Shown here: positions 52,228-59,221 of the stretch, one piece after another
How the letters are laid out: each line of letters opens with the position of its first letter
Position numbering within the stretch: the first letter of the stretch is position 1
From: Pseudomonas sp. Irchel s3f7
GTDB taxonomy: Bacteria; Pseudomonadota; Gammaproteobacteria; Pseudomonadales; Pseudomonadaceae
Assembly (NCBI RefSeq): GCF_900187615.1
Contig: NZ_FYDO01000036.1
Span: 1-59,221 of the forward strand
Reading direction: 5' to 3'
DNA length: 59,221 nt
Translations under genes and position numbers: made by a program
Notes under the pieces: generated by a model
Seen by the model: only the letters and a program-made list of their open reading frames with translations
What the model was told of the DNA's origin: nothing
Database searches by the model: none

Positions 52228-53121
52228 ATGCACGCCAGCCTCAAGTCAATCGCCACGTGGCCACCCTCCGGAGAAAATGCCCGCAGGTTCACGTTGTTGC
52301 TATGCGCCTGCTCCACAGTCGGTAGTTTGTGGGCTTATAGCCTGTCCATTCGCTTGCCACTGGGTCTGTTGCTTCTCAACGTTGCCGCGCTGACCAGCGT
52401 CTGGGTGCAATACCGCCTCTCTCGCAAATCGATAAAATTCCAGCCCCAGGAACTGGCCGACCGCCTGCTGCAGGTTCAGGAAAACGAGCGTCACCGATTG
52501 AGCCGGGAATTGCATGACGACATTGGCCAACTGCTGACCGCCGCCAAACTGCAAAGTGACTGGCTCAAACGGCGGATGCCCGAAGAACTCCACGGGCAAT
52601 GCTCCATCCTGTGCGACACGCTCGAAGAGACGCTGGCCAAAGTCCGTGATGTTTCGGCCATCCTCAATCCCCGGCAACTGGCCAGCCTTGGGCTGGAAGC
52701 CAGTCTGCGTGCGCACCTGCTCAAGACCCTGGCCAATACGCCGGTGCACTGGAGCCTGGAATGTCATCAGCGCCTGACCGGCATACCGGAAGAAATCGCC
52801 GTGGCGGCATTCCGTATCACCCAGGAAGCGGTCACCAACATCTTGCGGCATGCCCAAGCGAAAAATTTGCAGGTCTGCCTGCAACGTCAGCCCCAAGGCC
52901 TGATGCTACAAATCCGCGACGACGGTCTGGGGTTTTCACCTGCCTCAGATCCCGGCCGTGAAGGTCAACGGGGTATGGCCGGAATGTCGGAACGGATCGA
53001 TCAATTGGGCGGCACATTGACCGTTGCCAGCGAACCGGGCAAAGGTACTCAAATCGAAGCTCTCTTCCCCTGGGCGCCTCGTGCGCTTGAACGGGCCAGT
53101 TCGAATAAGGTTATGCATTGA
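52228..53121 (+). CDS. NarL-type sensor histidine kinase (HisKA_3)
   Basis: A kinase of about 297 residues with two adjacent membrane segments near its N-terminus (FTLLLCACSTVGSLWAYSL and LPLGLLLLNVAALTSVWVQY). The phosphorylated His lies in SRELHDDIGQ, and the ATP-binding domain is complete (EAVTNILRHAQA, RDDGLGF, RGMAGM). There is no periplasmic sensor worth the name, so the signal may come through the membrane or cytosol. The frame is open to a TTG at 52060 and a GTG at 52081; the ATG at 52228 is my choice but the start is uncertain. Its end overlaps the regulator gene by 4 bases. Confidence 0.8.
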   Translation: MHASLKSIATWPPSGENARRFTLLLCACSTVGSLWAYSLSIRLPLGLLLLNVAALTSVWVQYRLSRKSIKFQPQELADRLLQVQENERHRLSRELHDDIGQLLTAAKLQSDWLKRRMPEELHGQCSILCDTLEETLAKVRDVSAILNPRQLASLGLEASLRAHLLKTLANTPVHWSLECHQRLTGIPEEIAVAAFRITQEAVTNILRHAQAKNLQVCLQRQPQGLMLQIRDDGLGFSPASDPGREGQRGMAGMSERIDQLGGTLTVASEPGKGTQIEALFPWAPRALERASSNKVMH

Positions 53122-53777
53122 CTTGTAACTTACTTCTGGTGGATGACCACTCGCTGATCAGGGCTGGCGTGCGCGCTCTGGTAATGGATCTTCCCGGCTA
53201 TGCCGTCATTGGTGAAGCCAATGACGGGTCGCAGTTGCTTGAGCTGGTCGAGCAATTGCTTCCGGATATTGTCTTGCTGGATATTTCCATGCGGCAGACC
53301 GGAGGCCTGGAATCCTTGCAGCAGCTCAAACGCGTCCGCCCGCAAAGCAAGGTGCTGATCCTGTCCATGCACACCGACCCGGCTGTCATCATGCAGGCAC
53401 TGGAATCCGGCGCCCACGGTTACCTGCTCAAGGACACAACCGCCACCGAACTCGAGCATGCTCTGGAGGCTTTGCGTAACAACGAACGCTACCTGAGCCC
53501 GGCCATCGCTCACACGGTCATCAATCAGGCGCTCACCCGACACCAGAAAAACCAGCCGGAGCCTTCCGACTCGCACAACCTGACCGCGCGCCAGCTGGAA
53601 ATCCTGCGACTGATCGTTCGCGGGAAATCCACCCGGGAGATCGCCAACGGCCTGGGCTTGAGCGTCAAGACCGTCGAGACCCATCGCTCGCAGATCATGA
53701 AACGCTTGCAGATCTACGACGTGGCAGGTCTGGTGCTGTTTGCAGTGCGTGAACAAATCATCAGCCTGGACGATTAA
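53118..53777 (+). CDS. NarL/LuxR-family response regulator
   Basis: A 219-residue regulator with a receiver domain (phospho-Asp in IVLLDISM, about residue 55; Lys in YLLKDTT) and a C-terminal LuxR-type helix-turn-helix (LTARQLEILRLIVRGKSTREIA region). The start is a TTG at 53118, inside TTGA shared with the kinase stop, with AAGG 7 bases upstream; no ATG in frame is suitable. It forms a two-gene unit with the kinase. Targets are unknown. Its last 17 bases overlap the end of the lipid kinase gene on the other strand. Confidence 0.85.
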   Translation: MTCNLLLVDDHSLIRAGVRALVMDLPGYAVIGEANDGSQLLELVEQLLPDIVLLDISMRQTGGLESLQQLKRVRPQSKVLILSMHTDPAVIMQALESGAHGYLLKDTTATELEHALEALRNNERYLSPAIAHTVINQALTRHQKNQPEPSDSHNLTARQLEILRLIVRGKSTREIANGLGLSVKTVETHRSQIMKRLQIYDVAGLVLFAVREQIISLDD

Positions 53778-54678
53778 CCTCTGCATTGGCGCTTAACAGC
53801 AGCGAGGTCTCAGGCAAATGCACAAGCAGCGCCGCTGGACGCACCGAAAACCGTAGGCTATTCCCTTCCAGTGGCTCACCGTCCAGGTTGATGTAAAGCC
53901 CTTCAGACACCTTGATCTCGATCCAGGGCAACCGGGCGCGAACGAACAGGCTGTCGATGCCGAACCCCTCGGTCAACAGGTTCTTTAATGTGCCCACCAC
54001 TTCCTGCGGTGCAGGCAAGATACTGATATCCAGTAATCCGTCATCCACCAGGGCTTCAGGACACAGCACCCGCCCTCCACCGGCCTGCCGTCCATTACCG
54101 ATACCCAACGCCAACAGATCGCCTTGCCAGTGAAAGTCCGGTCCCTGCAACTCACCGTAAGCGGCATGCAGCTCGTTGAAGCGTGAAAGACCGGTAAACA
54201 GATAGGCCGCGCCACCGAGGATCTTTTTCAGTTCTTCCGAGGTGTTCGCCGTCACCTGACTGCCAAAGCCTCCCGTGGCCATGTTCAGAAATACCTGCCC
54301 ATCGACCTCTCCCAGATCGATTGCACTCGGCGCAGACTCCAGAAGCTCCAGCGCCAAAGCGGGTTCAAGCGGGACGCCCGCCGCGCGCGCAAAATCGTTG
54401 GCAGTGCCCAGCGGCATCAGCACCAGGCTGGCCTGGGTCGGTTGCATTGCCATGGCTTCGGCGATATCACGCAAGGTGCCATCGCCGCCCCCCGCGATGA
54501 TCTGCCGATAACCCGCCGCCAGTGCTTGCGTCACCATCCGCTGCGCGTCGCCGGCCTCCCAGGTCAAGCTAACCGCCAACTCCCAACCCTGTTCACGTTT
54601 GTTTGCGACAGCGGCACGCACCTCTTCGTTGAGCGCCTGCTTGCCATGCAGAATCAATAGCGCCTTGCGTTCGCTCAT
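53761..54678 (-). CDS. yegS: YegS-like lipid kinase (DAGK family)
   Basis: A 305-residue diacylglycerol-kinase-fold protein. The nucleotide-binding GGGDGTLRDI and the following PLGTANDFARA are the family hallmarks; LCPEALVDDGLLDI and NLDGEPLEG mark the C-terminal domain. E. coli YegS phosphorylates phosphatidylglycerol in vitro; the lipid substrate here is inferred only. The ATG at 54678 (MSERKALLILHGK) has GGGGGAA upstream. Its 3' end overlaps that of the regulator gene. Confidence 0.88.
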   Translation of the reverse strand: MSERKALLILHGKQALNEEVRAAVANKREQGWELAVSLTWEAGDAQRMVTQALAAGYRQIIAGGGDGTLRDIAEAMAMQPTQASLVLMPLGTANDFARAAGVPLEPALALELLESAPSAIDLGEVDGQVFLNMATGGFGSQVTANTSEELKKILGGAAYLFTGLSRFNELHAAYGELQGPDFHWQGDLLALGIGNGRQAGGGRVLCPEALVDDGLLDISILPAPQEVVGTLKNLLTEGFGIDSLFVRARLPWIEIKVSEGLYINLDGEPLEGNSLRFSVRPAALLVHLPETSLLLSANAEVNRPG

Positions 54679-55016
54679 GCGGTGTTCCCCCGGAATGAAT
54701 GCCATCTGGGAAATGTGACCTCGCCACACGCCATAAAAGTCGCCAGGTCGCGAATTAATTCCGGCGGGTAATTTTGTTCGGTATCACATTGCGGGATTTT
54801 TCTTACAAAACGTGAGGAATCGGCTCAATTGACCCAGAAAGAGGATTGGTTCACTTTGGGTCGGCGGTTTTCAGTCATCAGGACAAACACAAGGACGTGC
54901 CATTGCAAAACCAACACATCGGTTCATCGGTCATTCAGGTTATGGCGCTCGCAGAAAAACGTGCCGACCACCGGGCAGAGCCCAAAGACAGCGCAAAAGC
55001 CACTGGAGAAGTTGAT

Positions 55017-55214
55017 ATGGAACCTCGCGTCACCGAACTGGAAACACACCTCAAGTACATCCGCAGAGACATGGACGAAGTCCGGGGTGACGTCAAATCC
55101 ATCAAGCATCGGCTTGCCTACTCGGCCGGAGGTACAGCGGTCGTCCTCGGGCTCCTCGGCTGGATTGCCAATAGTCGATTCGAGCAGGTCATTGCCCTGC
55201 TGCTGGCTCATTGA
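55017..55214 (+). CDS. Small coiled-coil membrane protein (XhlA-like layout)
   Basis: A 65-residue protein with an N-terminal charged coiled coil (MEPRVTELETHLKYIRRDMD) and one C-terminal membrane helix (TAVVLGLLGWIANS region). This is the layout of phage XhlA/holin-associated proteins, but no other phage gene is present. GGAG lies 8 bases before the ATG at 55017; an earlier ATG at 54942 in the same frame lacks proper spacing. The 338 bp upstream (54679-55016) contain no other feature I can support. A terminator follows 12 bp after the stop. Confidence 0.65.
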   Translation: MEPRVTELETHLKYIRRDMDEVRGDVKSIKHRLAYSAGGTAVVLGLLGWIANSRFEQVIALLLAH

Positions 55215-55225
55215 CTCGCCATAAG

Positions 55226-55258
55226 TGCAAAGCCCGGCTCATTCGACCGGGCTTTGCA
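55226..55258. terminator. Terminator between the small membrane protein and moeA genes
   Basis: TGCAAAGCCCGG (55226-55237) pairs with CCGGGCTTTGCA (55247-55258) across a 9-base loop. It serves the small gene and possibly the convergent moeA gene. Confidence 0.8.
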
Positions 55259-55276
55259 TGTAGGGTGGAGCAGCCG

Positions 55277-56503
55277 TCAGCCCAATACTTCACTTAACGG
55301 AATGAAGTTCACGCTGTCACCCTGAACCAAGGTGCGCCCCTCCAGCACCTCAACCAAACCATCGGCCCACGCGGCACTGCGCAGTACGCCGGAACTCTGG
55401 TTTCTATAGATAATTGCCCGACCGTTTTCTAGGCGTCCCCGTAGATACTCACGCCGGTTACCGGCCTGTGGCCAGTCAAACCCTGCGGGCACCTGCACGT
55501 TTAGCGGCTCAACGTCTTGCACGCCCTGTCGGCGCAGGAGGTAAGGCCTGGCCAGTAACGCGAAGGTCACCAGCGTCGATGCCGGATTGCCAGGCAGACC
55601 AATCACGGGTACGCCACGAAAATGCCCGAACGTCAGTGGTTTACCGGGTTTGATCGCAAGTTTCCACAGCGTTAATTCACCTTCTTCACGCAAGGCAATG
55701 CCCAAAAAGTCGGCCTCACCTACCGATACTCCGCCTGTCGAGAGAATCAGGTCGACATCCTTCAATTCCCCCAATCGGGCGCGAGTGGTTTCCAGATTAT
55801 CCGGGAGAATGCCCGCATCAATGACTTCACAGCCCAAACGCTGCAACCAGCTGCAAAGCAATACCCGATTACTGTTATAGATCTGCCCCGGCCCCAACGC
55901 TTGTCCTGGCTCAATCAACTCGTCGCCAGTGGACAACACGGCTACGCGCACTTTTCGGATGACATCAAGCTCGGCACAGCCCAAGGAGGCCGCCAATCCT
56001 TGTTCGATTGGGCCCAAACGCGTGCCTGCCGACAGAATCAGCTCACCGACCGTGGTTTCCTGGCCTTGCGGACGGATGTTCTGGCCCGGAGTCATGACTT
56101 CGGTGAAGCGCACTCGCTCATCGGCCTGAACGTCGGCGTTTTCCTGCATTTCGACACAATCGGCGCCGGCGGGAACAGGTGCGCCCGTGAAGATTCGCGC
56201 ACAGGTTCCAGGCTCCAGGGGAGCGGGAGCCTGGCCGGCAAAAATCTTCTGGCTGACGGTCAACGGTTCACCCGTCCAGTCCGCCATCCTCAGCGCATAA
56301 CCGTCCATGGCACTGTTGGGCCAGGGCGGCAGGTCAAGCGTCGACAGTAAATCTTCAGCCAACACTCGACCCTGCGCCTGCGCCAACGGCAAGCGTTCAC
56401 GCTCGAAAATTCTTGAGGCTTCAGCCATTTCAAGCAAGCGTGCCAATGCCGCTTCGACGGGCATCAGGCTGCCGGTCTTGCCCGGCTTACCCACGGGATT
56501 CAC
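55277..56503 (-). CDS. moeA: MoeA, molybdopterin molybdenumtransferase
   Basis: A 408-residue enzyme that inserts molybdate into adenylated molybdopterin. Domains I/II (PPWPNSAMDGYA, IFTGAPVPAGAD), the central MPT-binding domain (LSTGDEL, NSNRVLL, TGGVSVGEAD, IKPGKPLTFG, GLPGNPAS) and the C-terminal barrel are all present. The GTG at 56503 overlaps moaB by 17 bases; an ATG at 56464 is an alternative shorter start. It forms an operon with moaB, opposite mobA. It may be one of several MoeA copies, as is common in Pseudomonas. Confidence 0.93.
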   Translation of the reverse strand: MNPVGKPGKTGSLMPVEAALARLLEMAEASRIFERERLPLAQAQGRVLAEDLLSTLDLPPWPNSAMDGYALRMADWTGEPLTVSQKIFAGQAPAPLEPGTCARIFTGAPVPAGADCVEMQENADVQADERVRFTEVMTPGQNIRPQGQETTVGELILSAGTRLGPIEQGLAASLGCAELDVIRKVRVAVLSTGDELIEPGQALGPGQIYNSNRVLLCSWLQRLGCEVIDAGILPDNLETTRARLGELKDVDLILSTGGVSVGEADFLGIALREEGELTLWKLAIKPGKPLTFGHFRGVPVIGLPGNPASTLVTFALLARPYLLRRQGVQDVEPLNVQVPAGFDWPQAGNRREYLRGRLENGRAIIYRNQSSGVLRSAAWADGLVEVLEGRTLVQGDSVNFIPLSEVLG

Positions 56504-57026
56504 AAGGGGCGGCCTGCTTCAAATGCGTCACGAAATTGCACGGGCGATGCCGTGAATCCAGCTGTTCGCCAAGGATGCCATCCCACCCCGTGCGCACGGC
56601 ATTGGTCGAGCCCGGCAAGCAGCAGACCAGCGTGCCATTGGCCAAACCGGCCAAAGCTCGGGACTGAACGGTCGAGGTGCCAATGTCGGCCACCGATATC
56701 TGACGGAACAGTTCACCGAAACCATCCACCTGCTTGTCCAGCAAGCAGCTCACTGCTTCCGGCGTACTGTCACGTCCGGTAAATCCGGTGCCGCCGGTAA
56801 TCAGCACGACTTGCACGACATCGTCGGCAATCCAGTTGGCCACTTGCGCGCGAATTTTGTAGAGGTCATCTTTGAGCAATACACGGGCAGCAAGGTGATG
56901 GCCGGCAGCGGTCAATCGGTCGACAAAAACCTGGCCGGAAGTGTCGGTTTCCAGGGTGCGGGTATCACTGACAGTCAGTACGGCGATGTTCAGCGGTGCG
57001 AAAGGCACATCAGCCTTGGCTTTCAT
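56487..57026 (-). CDS. moaB: MoaB, molybdenum cofactor biosynthesis protein
   Basis: A 179-residue MogA/MoaB-type protein that adenylates molybdopterin before metal insertion or assists it. The family motifs VLTVSDTR near the start, LITGGTGFTGRDSTPEAV and LPGSTNAVRTGWD are intact. It is first in the moaB-moeA operon; GGACGAG precedes the ATG. The 81 bp between it and mobA is a divergent promoter region. Confidence 0.93.
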   Translation of the reverse strand: MKAKADVPFAPLNIAVLTVSDTRTLETDTSGQVFVDRLTAAGHHLAARVLLKDDLYKIRAQVANWIADDVVQVVLITGGTGFTGRDSTPEAVSCLLDKQVDGFGELFRQISVADIGTSTVQSRALAGLANGTLVCCLPGSTNAVRTGWDGILGEQLDSRHRPCNFVTHLKQAAPCESRG

Positions 57027-57107
57027 AGGCTCGTCCAGTTGTAGGAGAAACAGCCCGGTGTTATATCACAGCGCCCCCTTTTTGCGCCGCTCCCGTGGAG
57101 ACCTGCC

Positions 57108-57710
57108 ATGACCACCAATACACATTTGCCGCCCTGCTCCATTCTGCTTCTGGCAGGTGGCCGCGGCCAACGTATGGGTGGCCAGGACAAAGGGTTACTG
57201 GACTGGCACGGCGAGCCGCTGATTACCCACTTGCATGCCAAGACCCGCGGGATGACCGATGACCTGATCATCTCCTGCAACCGCAATCTGGAGAAGTACG
57301 CGCCCTACGCCGATCAGTTGGTCCATGACGATGAAAGGGATTTCCCCGGCCCTCTGGCGGGTATCCGTGCGGGTCTGAACGCGGCTCGCCATACTCATCT
57401 GCTGGTTATGCCCTGCGACGTGCCACGTGTAGATGCGGCGCTGCTCACCAGCATGCGCGAAACCGCCAACCTGCATCCGGACAAACCGCTGATGCTGCGT
57501 CATGGCGACCATTGGGAACCGTTGTTGTGCGTGATACCGGTGACGCTCAAGGCAGCGTTCGAAGAAGCCTGGAATCAAGGTGAACGCAGCCCGGGCCGAC
57601 TGATGCGCAAGCTCGGTGCAACGGCGTTGCAATGCCCCGACAATGACCCTCGACTGGCCAACCTCAACACACCGGAACTGTTGAGCACCGACTACACTGT
57701 GTCAGACTGA
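57108..57710 (+). CDS. mobA: MobA, molybdenum cofactor guanylyltransferase
   Basis: A 200-residue nucleotidyltransferase that attaches GMP to the molybdenum cofactor to make the bis-MGD form used by DMSO-reductase-type enzymes. The GTP loop LLAGGRGQRMGGQDKGLL, the metal Asp in MPCDVPRV and the conserved GPLAGI are present. GGAG lies about 8 bases before the ATG. It is divergent from moaB-moeA, so the three cofactor genes share one control region. Confidence 0.94.
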   Translation: MTTNTHLPPCSILLLAGGRGQRMGGQDKGLLDWHGEPLITHLHAKTRGMTDDLIISCNRNLEKYAPYADQLVHDDERDFPGPLAGIRAGLNAARHTHLLVMPCDVPRVDAALLTSMRETANLHPDKPLMLRHGDHWEPLLCVIPVTLKAAFEEAWNQGERSPGRLMRKLGATALQCPDNDPRLANLNTPELLSTDYTVSD

Positions 57711-57788
57711 CACTATGTGAGGAACTTGCTCGTGCCGTTTACGTCTCAAGCTCGGTAACCAAAAGAATTCCCATTCGGAGACACACCC

Positions 57789-58010
57789 ATGACACAACGG
57801 ACCCTCGCCACTTTCATGCTTGCCCTCGGCCTTGCGACCCTTGCCGGTTGCGCATCGCCATCGGTGATCACCTTGAATGACGGTCGCGAAATCCAGGCCG
57901 TCGACGCGCCACAGTACGACGATGAAACTGGCTTCTACGAATTCGAACAGCTGGATGGCAAGCAAACACGCATCAACAAGGATCAGGTTCGTACCGTCAA
58001 GGAGCTGTAA
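57789..58010 (+). CDS. YgdI/YgdR-like lipoprotein (DUF903)
   Basis: A 73-residue lipoprotein: signal with lipobox LAGC (Cys about residue 21), then a small SH3-like DUF903 domain (ITLNDGREIQAVDAPQYDDETGFYEF region). Members are abundant in proteobacteria and of unknown role. A ribosome site GGAG is 8 bases before the ATG. The gene's terminator region appears to have been invaded by the IS4-type element at 58051. Confidence 0.88.
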   Translation: MTQRTLATFMLALGLATLAGCASPSVITLNDGREIQAVDAPQYDDETGFYEFEQLDGKQTRINKDQVRTVKEL

Positions 58011-58061
58011 TCCAGGACGAGAGATCAGATACAGAAAAGCCCGCTAGTCGCGTAATGCTGT

Positions 58062-58398
58062 TCACTTAAGCGGAGCAGCCTTACGGTCCACCGGAAACCG
58101 GGTCTTTGAGATCTTCACCGTCCTTGGCCTCAAAGGCCTCGGACGGTGATCCAGAAACATCCCTCCTACACCCGCCCTTAGCTCTGCCAACCGCCTTCCC
58201 GTTGCTGAAATCGGATTTGCCGCAGCCATCACGATCAGTTGAACGGCGATGTATTGGCAGGCTGACTTGAAACGGATGCCTGCATAGAAAGATCCAGCGC
58301 TGAGGCTACCCATTCAACAGGAATGTTTGAGTGAAGGTACTTAGATCAGAGAAGTTGAAAAGGTCGCCGAGGTCGAGCAGGTCTTGTTGAACAGACAT
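58062..58398 (-). pseudogene. IS4-family transposase remnant (N- and C-terminal pieces)
   Basis: From ATG 58398 the sequence reads MSVQQDLLDLGDLFNFSDLS, then a frame change after FTQ leads to NIPVEWVASALDLS, a typical IS4 transposase start. The end reads VKISKTRFPVDRKAAPLK before a TGA at 58062, a typical IS4 C-terminus. Some 300 or more central residues, including the catalytic DDE region, are missing. It cannot move itself but could be moved by a full-length relative. Confidence 0.75.
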
Positions 58399-58400
58399 AA

Positions 58401-58434
58401 AAAATCCGATACCAGAAGTCTGGTCTCGGATTTT
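58401..58434. terminator. Hairpin just upstream of the transposase remnant
   Basis: AAAATCCGATACCAGA (58401-58416) pairs with TCTGGTCTCGGATTTT (58419-58434), 15 of 16 bases. It ends 3 bases before the remnant ATG on the minus strand and could stop outside transcripts from entering the transposase gene. Confidence 0.75.
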
Positions 58435-58515
58435 CTAGGAAGCCCCGCGTGAGCTCAAATGCTTAAGTGAACAGCATTACGGCACGGGGCCGGGTTTTTG
58501 CTACTCGATACCGAG

Positions 58516-58977
58516 TTAGTGGTGTTTGTTTTTATGCTTGTGCTTGTGCTTATGGCCACCACCGGAATGGGAACTGCCATGATCATCGTCGTCGTTGCCC
58601 AGGTTATTGCCGACGCCACCACCCGCTGCACCGCCAAGGCCCGCACCAATGGTCGAACCCGTTGAGCCGCCGAGGCTGTTACCAATTATCGAGCCGCCTG
58701 CCGCACCTAAGCCACCGCCAATGGCTGCTTCGTTGCGACTGCCCTTATTCGCCCCGACTGCGCTCCCTGCCGCACCGCCGACACCGGCGCCGATGGCTGC
58801 GCCCGTGCTGCCGCCCAATTGGCCGCCGACGACGTTACCCAATGCACCACCCAGACCGCCGCCTACAGCAGCGGTGCCGTCATTGGCTGCCATTGCTCCT
58901 TGAGCCATCAACAGTCCAGCCACAAACGCGGACAGTGCCAAACGTTTAGTCTTTTTGCCGTTGTTAACCGGTGTCAT
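58516..58977 (-). CDS. Glycine-zipper protein with His/Lys-rich tail
   Basis: A 153-residue exported protein: signal peptide cut after GAMA (about residue 30), then two glycine-zipper repeats of 42 residues (38-79 and 86-127, 27 identities by eye) joined by SRNEAA, then a tail with DDDD and eight His (HKHKHKHK). Glycine zippers pack in membranes; the tail looks able to bind metal. The ATG at 58977 has GAGG 6-7 bases upstream. No family name can be given. It lies between the IS4 element and IS fragments, alone. Confidence 0.75.
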   Translation of the reverse strand: MTPVNNGKKTKRLALSAFVAGLLMAQGAMAANDGTAAVGGGLGGALGNVVGGQLGGSTGAAIGAGVGGAAGSAVGANKGSRNEAAIGGGLGAAGGSIIGNSLGGSTGSTIGAGLGGAAGGGVGNNLGNDDDDHGSSHSGGGHKHKHKHKNKHH

Positions 58978-59060
58978 AGGACGCCTCATGTTCTTCTGGG
59001 GTATATGGGCTTCGAGCCTTTGTTTAAAGAATCGTTCATAAAAGAAAAGGTCCGGCATTT

Positions 59061-59097
59061 ACCCATTCAACCGGAATGTTTGAGTGAAGGTACTTAG
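59061..59097 (-). mobile_element. Second fragment of the IS4 transposase start
   Basis: This 37-bp stretch equals 58308-58344 except for one base and encodes the same LSTFTQ...NIPVEWV region with the same frame change. To its left the sequence is unrelated to the first copy. To its right it stops at the IS5-type end. Confidence 0.7.
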
Positions 59098-59221
59098 GGA
59101 TGGTCTGAAGTAGTCACGCTTTTCTGGCTGACTTCAGCCTCCGCTGATTTTGAAAACGGCGAATCGACCAAAACGATCAGATCATCCGCTTATTTCTGAG
59201 CTTTTAGCCGCCGCGAGCACC
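59098..59221. mobile_element. Probable IS5-type element end, running off the window
   Basis: GGATGGTCTGAAGTAG (59098-59113) resembles IS5-subgroup termini and directly follows TTAG (CTAA on the other strand), the kind of target such elements choose and duplicate. In the intact copy at 58308-58350 the sequence continues past TTAG with ATCAG instead. A short minus-strand open frame ending at 59182 enters from the right edge and may be the end of its transposase. Confidence 0.45.

Larger units (their letters stand above)
58051..58481. mobile_element. Internally deleted IS4-family element with perfect 21-bp ends
   Basis: The left end starts CGTAATGCTGTTCACTTAAG (58051) and is matched by an exact 21-bp inverted copy at 58461-58481. 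Between them only the start and the end of a transposase gene remain, so the 431-bp unit is like a MITE. The flanks AAAAGCCCG (58035-58043) and CGGGTTTTT (58491-58499) could be the two arms of one former terminator. No target duplication is obvious. Confidence 0.75.

Noticed and set aside
1..59221. tRNA genes
   Set aside because: I saw no cloverleaf with the TTCRA arm next to the rRNA leader or elsewhere; tRNAs of the rrn operon would lie beyond the left edge.

Overview
The window is a chromosomal segment of a fluorescent Pseudomonas (P. fluorescens group), about 60% GC. This rests on a complete set of pyoverdine genes arranged much as in P. aeruginosa, on Pseudomonas REP/REPIN repeats, and on many orthologues in familiar order. 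No strain can be named from the sequence alone.

Layout. (1) 1-541: the 5' regulatory region of a ribosomal RNA operon running off the left edge on the minus strand, with three tandem promoters and a boxA. (2) 542-8900: metabolic and transport genes: an RhtA-type exporter, a small lipoprotein, a TetR regulator divergent from an SDR/isomerase pair, an aminopeptidase P, a cysteine desulfurase, a LysE exporter, another lipoprotein and a VOC protein. (3) 9161-15403: the eight-gene fpvGHJKCDEF operon for periplasmic release of iron from ferripyoverdine and for iron uptake, tightly coupled and preceded by a Fur-like box. (4) 15552-17267: mbtH-like gene and pvdH. (5) 17538-23028: a DsbRS-type two-component system divergent from dsbD-dsbE-dsbG. 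(6) 23087-37747: the giant pvdL NRPS, the iron-starvation sigma factor pvdS and pvdY. (7) 37823-48511: a periplasmic binding protein, the acyclic terpene (citronellol/geraniol) cluster atuR-atuABCDEF, and a DEDDh exonuclease. (8) 48601-58010: ppnP, a MOSC protein, cheV with a sigma-28 promoter, an Hpt-like protein, a NarL-type two-component pair, a YegS-type lipid kinase, a small membrane protein, moeA-moaB divergent from mobA, and a YgdR-type lipoprotein. (9) 58011-59221: IS debris around a glycine-zipper/His-rich protein.

How the parts work together. Under iron starvation Fur leaves the pvdS promoter (Fur box at 36355-36379). PvdS then reads promoters of the form TAAAT-N16-CGT. I find exact matches upstream of pvdH, the mbtH-like gene and pvdY, and a one-mismatch version upstream of pvdL. 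PvdH supplies diaminobutyrate, PvdL builds the acyl-Glu-D-Tyr-Dab chromophore precursor with MbtH-type help, and PvdY belongs to the hydroxyornithine acylation branch. The Fpv proteins recover iron after uptake. The dsb block is a thiol-redox module with direct repeats in its divergent promoter. The atu block is preceded by two mirror-image operator copies.

The most unusual observations are: a REPIN inside the fpvD reading frame; a PvdS promoter that shares bases with the pvdH stop codon; an internally deleted IS4-family element with perfect 21-bp ends lying between the arms of a probable terminator; a second fragment of the same transposase apparently hit by an IS5-type insertion at the right edge; an SDR with Phe in place of the catalytic Tyr; and a glycine-zipper protein made of two 42-residue repeats with a His/Lys tail.
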